A program made the position numbers and the translations under genes. 64,000 nucleotides of DNA from Seongchinamella unica. GTDB taxonomy: Bacteria > Pseudomonadota > Gammaproteobacteria > Pseudomonadales > Halieaceae. The notes under the pieces were generated by a model. It was not told the origin of the DNA and ran no database searches. It saw nothing but the letters and a program-made list of their open reading frames with translations. Shown here piece after piece: positions 44,360-52,081 of the stretch. The stretch's first letter is position 1, and every line of letters begins with the position of its first letter. Location of the stretch: NCBI RefSeq assembly GCF_004354085.1, contig NZ_SMSE01000001.1, positions 295,335 through 359,334 of the forward strand, read 5' to 3'.

Positions 44360-45862
44360 TTACAGGATACCGAGGCGCTGCGCTATACGTGCCGCCGGAA
44401 TCATCAGGCTGCGGATCAAGAACTCCTGCTTCCCAGGATTTGAGACTGCTTGTGGGCGTTCAATAGGAAACGGCAGTTGATCGAGACGGTCACGGGCGAT
44501 AGCCGTTGCGAGCGCCCTACCCATCAACGGCGCCATGACGTTGCCCCAGGCATTGAAGTGCATCAAACCGTAGATGCCGGGCCTCAATTCGTACATTCCT
44601 GGGAACTCCTGCTGCCGCATTGCGACCTTTCCTGTCCAGTAGGCCTGGAGTTTGATGGGGAACTCTCGTGTCACAGGCCACGTACGATGTATCCACGCCA
44701 AATGCTGCTGAAAGTGCCAGTCGGCATCCCAAGGTTTACTCCGGCTGGGCATAGAAGCCGTGATGATACGGTCGTGACCGTCGATCAGAAATGGATTGAG
44801 GTCGAAGGGCACCTGCGCGAGTGTTGCTCTGCTGGGCATAATCTGGTCCCGCAGCTCGTGTGGCAGTGGCCCACTGGACAGTGCATAGGCGGTCATCGGA
44901 TAACAGGATTGCCGTAGCTCGGGTACCACGTCGGTTGCATAGGCGTTAGTGCAGAAAACCACCCGCTTGCAGCGCACCGTTGATCCATTCTGCACGCGAA
45001 CGCGCCAATCGTCGCCGTTCTGCGACAAGCTGGTGACTTCAGTGTCGCCAAAGATGCGTGCGCCCTGCGCACGCGCCGCAGCGCTCATGCCGGCGGTAAA
45101 CAGGTAGGGATTGATGCGTCCTCCCGTGGGATACAGAACGCCGTGGGAGTAATAGTTGGAACCCGTCATTGCAAGCATGGCAGGCGCATCGACAGATTCC
45201 AGATTCTGCCCTAACTTGTCGGCGGGCTGCGTCGAAGCCGCATGAAACTTCTCAAAGGCACTTTGCGACGTCATGGCATTAAGATAGCCGCTTTGCGTGG
45301 CATCACAGTCAATATTGTAGCGCTGCGCAATCTCGAAGGGGATACCGTGATGCTCCCGAAAGAGTTCAAAAAAAGCGCGGCCTTGATCAGGGAACGACTC
45401 GAAGACACTCATGTCACGCAGTAGTGGCAGCACATGACCAGCATTGCGGCCCGAGGCGCCCCAGCCGGGTTGGTGCATTTCCAACACGACAGTACTGAGT
45501 CCCAGCTCGGTCAGGTGCAAAGCCAGGGAGCTGCCGGCGAGTCCCGCACCGACAACCACAACATCTGCTGTCAGGTCTTGCTCTAGCGCTGGGTAATCGG
45601 GAGCAACGCCCAAAGTTTGGGTCCAGCCGCTATTGGCGATTGGCACACTACCTTGCTCATAGAGATCTTCCGTAGCCTGGTGCTCCTGCACTGTCGTGCC
45701 GCTGGCGACCTCCGTGTCAGCAGCGTTACCGCAGCCCGCCAGTGCGCTGCCCATCATCAGATATCCCCCGTTGCGCAATATATCGCGTCGAGTTAATGAA
45801 TCATCGACGCCATTGTCGGCTTTGATGACCACAGGGAGATCTCCTGTTTTCCTAATGTTCAT
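44360..45862 (-). CDS. FAD-dependent oxidoreductase of the DAO family, exported
   Basis: A 500-residue flavoenzyme of the glycine/D-amino-acid/GlpO (DAO) family. The N-terminus TRRDILRNGGYLMMGSALAG followed by Cys reads as a twin-arginine lipoprotein signal. The FAD site is VVVVGAGLAGSSLALHLTELG near residue 85, followed by EMHQPGWGASGRNAGHVLP. Late in the protein are LQAYWTGKVAMRQQEFPGMY and YGLMHFNAWGNVMAP, typical of the family (gamma-glutamylputrescine oxidase-like members). It would oxidise an amine to an imine. The start overlaps the quinoprotein stop by 4 bp. Substrate unknown. Confidence 0.9.
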   Translation of the reverse strand: MNIRKTGDLPVVIKADNGVDDSLTRRDILRNGGYLMMGSALAGCGNAADTEVASGTTVQEHQATEDLYEQGSVPIANSGWTQTLGVAPDYPALEQDLTADVVVVGAGLAGSSLALHLTELGLSTVVLEMHQPGWGASGRNAGHVLPLLRDMSVFESFPDQGRAFFELFREHHGIPFEIAQRYNIDCDATQSGYLNAMTSQSAFEKFHAASTQPADKLGQNLESVDAPAMLAMTGSNYYSHGVLYPTGGRINPYLFTAGMSAAARAQGARIFGDTEVTSLSQNGDDWRVRVQNGSTVRCKRVVFCTNAYATDVVPELRQSCYPMTAYALSSGPLPHELRDQIMPSRATLAQVPFDLNPFLIDGHDRIITASMPSRSKPWDADWHFQQHLAWIHRTWPVTREFPIKLQAYWTGKVAMRQQEFPGMYELRPGIYGLMHFNAWGNVMAPLMGRALATAIARDRLDQLPFPIERPQAVSNPGKQEFLIRSLMIPAARIAQRLGIL

Positions 45863-47802
45863 TGACCATCTACCGTATAAACAAGCAGGGCATTGCCGGA
45901 TTTCATGATAGAGCTTGCGCCGGAAGTGATAAAGAGAGCTTCCCTGCCAACTGTGACGGGGTAGCCGCTGACCTGCCCACCACTCGCCGTGCCGTTAACC
46001 CCATCGTATTCGATGGCGGTATCAATTTCGCGCAGCAAACGTCCGTCCCCTGTGGCGTAGATGCGCACATAGCCATCCCAGAAGCCGGCGAACACCATAT
46101 CTGAGACCACGGTAACCGCCGCTACTTGGCCGGCGATACAGTTTTGGCTCTTATCCCAATTACAAGCCGCCTGAGGAGCTTTGGTGCGCCATACCACCTC
46201 TCCGTTGGCGGGATTGAGCGCAACCAGCGAACCGGTGAGGCGCTGCTCGGGAGAATCAACATCAGAGATGGGCACGTAAATCTTCTTGTCATCTGCCCCT
46301 AAGCCATACATAACGCCACCCAGGTCACCACCCTCTGAGACCTGTGTGGACCAGAGAACCTTGCCGCCCAAGTTCGGGTCAATACCGTAGACCTTACCCG
46401 ATTTCTGCCCGACAACCAGGATGTCTTTGCCATCAGGGAGCGGATGAATAAGCACAGAGGTCCCCATAGAGAAGAAATTTCTGCAGTCTGTTACCCGCTC
46501 GGCGCAAATGCGGCTGCGTTCGTCGGGTTCGGGCAGGAATGACTGCTCCCAAGCCCGTTTACCGGTTTGCAGGTCATAAGCGATGACAGAGTATGGCCCT
46601 GCAGCACCGGTAAAGCCGTATTCCTCCGCAGTAGTCGCATAGACCACACCTCTTTTCGCATCAATAGTTAGCGGCGTGTAGGTTGATGCGCCAGCGGGGC
46701 CCTGCTGGAACTGCCCGGATGCGTGCTCTTTGCTCGGTGGCGCAGCAGCGCTCTGAGTGCTGTGATGTTGTGACTCTAGCACTAGCGAAGCTAGTGACTC
46801 GGTGATGTGATGCTGTTTCCACAGCAGCCTGCCACTGCGTAAATCAACCGCAGCCACGCCGCCGCGCGCGCTACAGCAAAAGTAGCTTTTGTCATGCGTT
46901 AAGGGATCTTCCATGGATGAGAGCGGGATGTAGACGATCCCGTCATATACCGTAGGCGCCGACGTTATGCGCGTCAGGACATGGTTCTCGACATTGGTTT
47001 GCCACAGGATTGCTCCGGAAGCCGCATTGAGGGCAAACACCGTGCCCGTATCATCGCCAAACAGCGCTACGCTGGACGCCGCGTTTTTATCACGTCCACT
47101 GCTATCGTCAAACGCGACGACGGTGACCGCGCGCACAATCCGGCCTTGCGTGGGATAGGCCCACTGCGCGCAGCCGCGCTCGGCATTCAGCGCAACAACG
47201 TAACCCGTACCGGCGAGAAACAGGGAGTCGCCTGCTTGTGTAACCGGGCCCGCGGCCCCTCCGGGATAGGCATAGCTCCACTTGAGCTGCAAGCGCGCCA
47301 CCGCGCTTGCGGTGAATTCCGGGTGCTGGCGAGAACGACGCCCACGAATATCGCCGTGAGTGCTGCTCCAGTCGCCTTCCATTAGCGCTACGCTGGCTGG
47401 AAGGTTGGCACACAGCTGCGTGGCGGGATTGACGATCTCCTTCGGTTCGCGCCCGGTGAGCAGTTTCACCAATGACTTGATCTGCTCGTCTGCAAGGCCT
47501 TCCACCATGGGTGCCATGGCACCACTACGCAGTGCTTGGTAGACACCTTCTGGGGGGCGATAACGCAACGAGGCACGCGGCGGCGTTCGTCCCTCGGCGT
47601 TGTCATGGCATTGCGCGCAGCGGTCTGCATAGATTTTCGCCGCAGGTGAATCGGCGTTTAAGGCGTGGAAGTTGATGTTACCCATACCATCCATTAAGGG
47701 CTCATCCTGGCTCCAAACCACAGACGCGAAAAGCAACCCTGCCAGAATTGCAGTCACCAAGGTCGAGCCTCTTGTATAGCCGATAAGGTGTGTAAACATC
47801 AC
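45859..47802 (-). CDS. Quinohaemoprotein alcohol dehydrogenase, PVADH-like
   Basis: A 647-residue periplasmic enzyme. Signal peptide (TLVTAILAGLLFASVVWS), then a cytochrome c domain with CAQCHDNAEGRTPP near residue 62, then a PQQ beta-propeller: SGAILWQTNVENHV, vicinal Cys in YFCCSARGGVAAVDLRSGRL near 310, AYDLQTGKRAWEQ and ALNPANGEVVWRT. The haem domain before the propeller is the arrangement of polyvinyl-alcohol dehydrogenase, not of ethanol dehydrogenases where it is C-terminal. It oxidises an alcohol and passes electrons to a cytochrome. It starts 9 bp after the TonB receptor stop. Confidence 0.9.
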   Translation of the reverse strand: MMFTHLIGYTRGSTLVTAILAGLLFASVVWSQDEPLMDGMGNINFHALNADSPAAKIYADRCAQCHDNAEGRTPPRASLRYRPPEGVYQALRSGAMAPMVEGLADEQIKSLVKLLTGREPKEIVNPATQLCANLPASVALMEGDWSSTHGDIRGRRSRQHPEFTASAVARLQLKWSYAYPGGAAGPVTQAGDSLFLAGTGYVVALNAERGCAQWAYPTQGRIVRAVTVVAFDDSSGRDKNAASSVALFGDDTGTVFALNAASGAILWQTNVENHVLTRITSAPTVYDGIVYIPLSSMEDPLTHDKSYFCCSARGGVAAVDLRSGRLLWKQHHITESLASLVLESQHHSTQSAAAPPSKEHASGQFQQGPAGASTYTPLTIDAKRGVVYATTAEEYGFTGAAGPYSVIAYDLQTGKRAWEQSFLPEPDERSRICAERVTDCRNFFSMGTSVLIHPLPDGKDILVVGQKSGKVYGIDPNLGGKVLWSTQVSEGGDLGGVMYGLGADDKKIYVPISDVDSPEQRLTGSLVALNPANGEVVWRTKAPQAACNWDKSQNCIAGQVAAVTVVSDMVFAGFWDGYVRIYATGDGRLLREIDTAIEYDGVNGTASGGQVSGYPVTVGREALFITSGASSIMKSGNALLVYTVDGQ

Positions 47803-47811
47803 TGTAAGCCC

Positions 47812-50193
47812 CTAATACCGATAGCTGAGGTCGAAACCCACGCTGCGCAATTCCCGGTACGTGTTCACTGCAAAGCCGAGGGCACCAAAATCGACACCAA
47901 ATTCGCGCACCTTTTCATTGCCGAGGTTTCTGCCCCAAGCGGCTACACTCAGCTCACCGTGGGGCACCGGAATATCGGCCAGCGTCAGGCGCGCATTGAA
48001 AAGCGTGTAAGAATCAGCCCGGTCGTACAGATTCAGTTGCGTCTGAAAGGTTCTATCGCCGGAATAGGCAACATCGAACTGTGCAATCCACTGGCCGTAG
48101 CCCATGTGCGGAAAGGTGTACTGCAAGATCGCCGAGGCGTTGCTCTTGGGTGATCCCGCAATGGTGCTGGCGGTATTGGCAATATCGGCAGTCAGTGGTT
48201 CGCCGTCCTCTCCCCTCGCGGGGAAACCTGTTATCGGATCCGAGACACTGGTGATGAATTTATTGTAAGACAGATCGGTGTAGCCATAGCTGAATGTTGC
48301 CAACAAGGCATCAGTCGGCATAACGGTAAGTTCTAGCTCTGCCCCCCATGCCTCGGATTCCCCTGCGTTGACCAGCTTTGAGGAAGCGCCACCGGAGCCC
48401 GCTTCAAATTGTGAAACCTGCTGGTCCTCATATTCGTAGTAAAACAGTGCGCCGTTAAGACGTACCCGGTTCTCCATCCATTCACTCTTGCCACCCAATT
48501 CAAAAGAGGTAACATTTTCTTCGTTTACAGGATCTTCAAACGATGTTTGGGTGGTGGCGCGAACGTTATAGCCGCCGGCACGATAGCCCGTTGCGATCTT
48601 GCCGTAGAGCATCAGATCATCGGATGCGGTGTAGGTCATGGTCAGATTAGGATTGAACTTACTCCAGGAGTCACTGGCTGACAGCGTCGTTTCGCCTACG
48701 TCGTCAAACGTGTTGGTCAGGCGAAGTTCGCGCTCATCCTCACTCCAACGCATCCCGAGTGTTGCCGCCCACTTTGGACTGATGTCATAGGTAAACTGGC
48801 TGTAAAGCGCCCAGGCATCGTTGTCTGCTTCATAATAGTTCGCGCCAGAGTTTAGTACGATGCTTTTGCCGAAACAGTCACCGGCACAGAGAAAAGCTTG
48901 CGTTCCCGCGTCCAAACTTCCGAGTGCCAGCAGCGCCGGGAAAACAAACTGCTGAGGATCGGCTTGCCGCCCCTCCTCTCCAAAAAAGTAGACGCCCGCA
49001 GTGTAGGAAAGTCGATCATCAGCGAGTGCGCCGATGACCTGGAACTCCTGGGACCATTGTTCGTGTTCATTAAAACCCTGCGAATCAAACATTTGCACGA
49101 AGTCACCGGCAGGCACTGTCGTACCATCAAATGATGCTGAGAGAAGCGTCTGCCCATCGCTAGGGAACTCTCCAAAACCCTGACTGGCATAGCGATTGGT
49201 GAACTCGCGCCACGAGGAAATCGACTTCAGTGTGTAGCTGTCTGCCTCCCAAGCGAGTGTGAGTGCGTGACCGTCAATCTCCATCGACTGATCCTTGCCA
49301 TCACCGATAAACGGCAGGCTGCCCGACCGCCTGGGTGATGCGGCCGCCGCAGCCTGCTCATACTGCCCGCCGCCGAGGCTCAGCTGCAGCGGGCGCACAA
49401 AGCTGATTTGACTGAGGTTGGTGTTAGAGTCCTGCTGAAAATGGTCAAAGGTGTAGTCCGCGACCAAGCGTTCTGTTGGTGTCCATCGCACCGCCAGGCG
49501 CACCGCCTGCTGATCGTATTGGCCCAAGTCACCGCCCGTATAAGCGCTGCGCACCAATCCACCGCGCTCGCCATGGGTAAAACTTAGCCGCGCTGACAGG
49601 TTCGACCACTCGGGGGTTTCTATAGAAGTGGCACTGCGCAGCAGCTCGCGCTCACCCATCGTCACTTTCTGCTCGAAACCGAATTCGCCCGATGGCTTCT
49701 GGGTGACAATATTGATGGCACCGCCTGTGGTGTTGCGACCAAACAAAGTGCCCTGGGGCCCACGAAGCACCTCAATACGCTCCATATCGACGATTTCGAA
49801 GGCGGCCGCCGAATTGCGCCCAATGTAAATACCGTCGATATAAATTCCCACCGTAGGGTCGATGGCCAAAGAGGGTTCGCTGGAAGCAATGCCACGAATA
49901 CTGATCCCGTAAGCGTTCTGACTTGCGGGCGTCTTGTTCATCCGCAGGTTAGGGGTATAAGCCGCGATATCACCGCTTTCGATAACACCAAGATTCTCAA
50001 GGCTTTGCTGATCAAAGGCCGTTAAAGAGATGGGCGTATCTTGCTGGGACGCGACAACGCGTTCGGCTGTCACCAAGACTTCCTCTAGGCCGCCCCGGGA
50101 TCCGAATTGCTCTTGACCCAACACCACGGTGGAACACAAAGCGCTGAGAGCGACGCTCGATAGACGTAACGGTACGTGCGGGATCATTGGCAT
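47812..50193 (-). CDS. TonB-dependent outer-membrane receptor
   Basis: About 793 residues from the ATG at 50193, which has GAGGAA seven bases before it. Signal peptide (SVALSALCSTVVLGQ), TonB-box-like EEVLVTAERVVASQQDTPIS near residue 38, plug motifs YIDGIYIGRNSAAAFEIVD and LRGPQGTLFGRNTTGGAINI near 150, barrel to the last strand GFDLSYRY. First gene of the operon with the PVADH-like enzyme, so it probably imports the alcohol- or amine-containing substrate. A tail fragment of a close relative sits at 27422-27519. Confidence 0.93.
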   Translation of the reverse strand: MPMIPHVPLRLSSVALSALCSTVVLGQEQFGSRGGLEEVLVTAERVVASQQDTPISLTAFDQQSLENLGVIESGDIAAYTPNLRMNKTPASQNAYGISIRGIASSEPSLAIDPTVGIYIDGIYIGRNSAAAFEIVDMERIEVLRGPQGTLFGRNTTGGAINIVTQKPSGEFGFEQKVTMGERELLRSATSIETPEWSNLSARLSFTHGERGGLVRSAYTGGDLGQYDQQAVRLAVRWTPTERLVADYTFDHFQQDSNTNLSQISFVRPLQLSLGGGQYEQAAAAASPRRSGSLPFIGDGKDQSMEIDGHALTLAWEADSYTLKSISSWREFTNRYASQGFGEFPSDGQTLLSASFDGTTVPAGDFVQMFDSQGFNEHEQWSQEFQVIGALADDRLSYTAGVYFFGEEGRQADPQQFVFPALLALGSLDAGTQAFLCAGDCFGKSIVLNSGANYYEADNDAWALYSQFTYDISPKWAATLGMRWSEDERELRLTNTFDDVGETTLSASDSWSKFNPNLTMTYTASDDLMLYGKIATGYRAGGYNVRATTQTSFEDPVNEENVTSFELGGKSEWMENRVRLNGALFYYEYEDQQVSQFEAGSGGASSKLVNAGESEAWGAELELTVMPTDALLATFSYGYTDLSYNKFITSVSDPITGFPARGEDGEPLTADIANTASTIAGSPKSNASAILQYTFPHMGYGQWIAQFDVAYSGDRTFQTQLNLYDRADSYTLFNARLTLADIPVPHGELSVAAWGRNLGNEKVREFGVDFGALGFAVNTYRELRSVGFDLSYRY

Positions 50194-50239
50194 GGGAAAT
50201 TCCTCAAGAGATGATTTATTGGATCGAACAGAATTCACC

Positions 50240-50268
50240 GTTATACAAGACGTCTGTCTTGTTGTAAA
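50240..50268 (-). promoter_or_regulatory. Promoter with operator in its spacer, upstream of the receptor operon
   Basis: Read on the minus strand: TTTACA (50268-50263), 17 bases, TATAAC (50245-50240). Within the spacer is an inverted repeat, ACAAGAC-gtct-GTCTTGT (50245-50262). A repressor bound there would block RNA polymerase. The divergent TetR gene at 50480 is the natural candidate. A partial repeat of the half-site, CTTGTCTT, lies at 50273-50280. Confidence 0.65.
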
Positions 50269-50479
50269 GTCACTTGTCTTTTCGTGCGCCAATCATAATT
50301 TGAGTGGCTTACAGTTTTGGCTGTATTGCCGGATAACAACTCCAGCTCTGCTACGGGGCTTCACCCCGGGAGCATCAGTCAATAGAATGTCAACGCCCTG
50401 CGCAGGAAGTACGATGGCTTCCTGACCTGTCGGTGTCGCTTCGCGCGAATCCACGGGATGTGAACTGGAACAATTGGCT

Positions 50480-51145
50480 ATGGATTCAACAACTAAGGAG
50501 GGCGCTTTTCCCCGCGTATCGGATTCAACGCAGGAACGGCGCGAACATATTATTCAGGCGGCTACCGGCGTGATTGCGCGGGAGGGACTGGCTGCCCTTT
50601 CGGTCCGTTCTGTCGCCACGGCTGCAGGCTGCTCACGGGGGCTCGTCGAGCATTATTTTCGCAATAAAAATGCGCTATTGGTGGCTTCCAACGATTGGGC
50701 AAATGCCACATATCTGAAACGCGTGCAGACGGCAGTTGGTAAAAAAAGTGGGCTTCAGGCGCTCGAACTGCGCCTGCGCAACCTGATACCCTACACCGAC
50801 ACGATTTATGATGAATGGAAAGTGCGTGTCGCGTTTTGGCATCAAGGGGTGACTCTGCCCTTAGTGGAAGAGGCGAACAACCGATCGTTCTATGGGGTAT
50901 ACCATGCAATTTTGGAGGATATGCGTCAGGCTCAGGCGGCTGGCGAGATTGCAGCTGGTATTCCGCTGCGCGTGACATCGGAGTTATTGCTGATGACCAT
51001 GATTGGCTTGTGCATGAGCAGCATCAATGACACCAAACTGCGCCGAAAGGCGCCCCTTGACCGTCGTCTAGCCATGATCCTCGGTTTCCTCAAGACAGGC
51101 GATGCAGCGGCACTTGAAGTCGGGGATCCTGAAACAGAATATTAA
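50480..51145 (+). CDS. TetR-family transcriptional regulator (BetI-like)
   Basis: About 221 residues. The DNA-binding domain reads ERREHIIQAATGVIAREGLA then ALSVRSVATAAGCSRGLVEH and YFRNKNALLVASNDWAN, close to the BetI type of TetR regulators. The C-terminal part (LRNLIPYTDTIYDEWKVRVAFW) is the BetI-like ligand domain. The ATG at 50480 is chosen; an in-frame TTG at 50474 is an alternative. It diverges from the TonB-receptor operon and likely represses it through the site at 50245-50262, responding to the operon's substrate. Confidence 0.9.
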   Translation: MDSTTKEGAFPRVSDSTQERREHIIQAATGVIAREGLAALSVRSVATAAGCSRGLVEHYFRNKNALLVASNDWANATYLKRVQTAVGKKSGLQALELRLRNLIPYTDTIYDEWKVRVAFWHQGVTLPLVEEANNRSFYGVYHAILEDMRQAQAAGEIAAGIPLRVTSELLLMTMIGLCMSSINDTKLRRKAPLDRRLAMILGFLKTGDAAALEVGDPETEY

Positions 51146-51623
51146 ACGTGCTCCATCATCGTCCTTATATGACGACTGGAGAGTCTCGTCGGGATTAAGG
51201 GGCGCGGGAATCTCTGGGACTGGAGATTGATGGTGTCCCTGGCGAATTATTACTTTTCCAATAATATCAGATAGTTGGCAGTTGCCGCTTTCTCCGCGTG
51301 GTACTACTCTCGGAAAGCATAAAGGACGCCATTTACCTGCTTTTTAACTTGCTCACCTCCGCTGCAAAGCTACTGAGTGTTGTTTACCATCCAATATTGA
51401 CCCGTGGGTCAATATTGGATGGTGTTCAACAGATTCCGCCCGTCACCGCGCACTTACGCGACATCAGCCAGCGGGAGTCGCTATTGTCCCTGGCTAATAC
51501 CAGCACGAGCCGGGTACCCTAATCAATAAACCACTGTAGTGTTGCATAACACTAAACACTAGCCTAGTATTTTGGTGATAGGTAGTTTTCTAGAAGTGCA
51601 ACGGAATCTCAAGGTCACTCTAA
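51146..51623. other. Gene-poor stretch at the ICE/chromosome boundary
   Basis: No supported gene. It holds a perfect 38-bp palindrome (51386-51423) and a small inverted repeat AGTGTT-gcat-AACACT near 51537-51552. Codon-like structure is absent and base composition drifts towards AT. The chromosome-ICE junction may lie here. Confidence 0.5.
51386..51423. repeat. Perfect 18-bp inverted repeat with 2-bp centre
   Basis: ACCATCCAATATTGACCC, GT, GGGTCAATATTGGATGGT. The arms match in all 18 positions. There is no T-run after it on either strand, so it is not a standard rho-independent terminator. It could be a protein-binding or recombination site, or a transposon scar. Confidence 0.85.
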
Positions 51624-51785
51624 ATCTACGGCTACGAAAAACGGCTGTTAAAGTCGCTGGCTAAAGCCCTAGTGGCCGACCCAGATGCCTTGTTGAGAGT
51701 ATCTTCCTCAACCGACTCAGAAATGGTCGAATTGATAAACGATCAGCCCGAATTCAGCCAGTTATTGAGAACCACAAAAACCTAG
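51624..51785 (+). pseudogene. Coding-like fragment of unknown family
   Basis: Fifty-three open codons after a stop, IYGYEKRLLKSLAKALVADP then DALLRVSSSTDSEMVELIND and a stop, with a protein-like composition but no ATG. It could be a gene with a rare start or the end of a broken one. I do not recognise it. It lies just ahead of the small ICE-side protein at 51862. Confidence 0.3.
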
Positions 51786-51861
51786 ACGCTCAGCGCGCAG
51801 GAAATTGGACGTCTCTCGGACTATGCTATATCTATGAAGATCGAAAAGAGCGTCGAAACAA

Positions 51862-52077
51862 ATGGACAGCCAAAGCACCAAAAACACACCGCCAGTTCTG
51901 GCCATGCTTCAGAACGTTGGATCGATCTTTATTAGCATGGGCGCATTCTTAGTCTCGGTTTTTTCAGACAGTTCAAGTGACGAAAATTCTGCAGAATTTA
52001 CTAGCGGGTCGCTCAACTATCGAACAGGTAAACGTGATGACGGCACCGATCCCTATGGTTGGTACGACGACGAGTAG
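51862..52077 (+). CDS. Small hypothetical protein with GTDPYGWY tail
   Basis: A 71-residue protein: one hydrophobic segment (VGSIFISMGAFLVSVF near residue 18) followed by a polar acidic tail with SLNYRTGKRDDGTDPYGWYD. The strongly patterned tail looks conserved rather than random, and I believe similar short proteins occur beside ICE transfer genes, but I cannot name the family. It is convergent with the TraG-like gene; the stop codons are only a few bases apart. Probably a membrane-anchored peptide of the ICE. Confidence 0.6.
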   Translation: MDSQSTKNTPPVLAMLQNVGSIFISMGAFLVSVFSDSSSDENSAEFTSGSLNYRTGKRDDGTDPYGWYDDE

Positions 52078-52081
52078 TATC

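Noticed and set aside
51537-51552. Short inverted repeat AGTGTT-gcat-AACACT
   Set aside because: Arms of six bases are common by chance and no T-run or gene end is adjacent.
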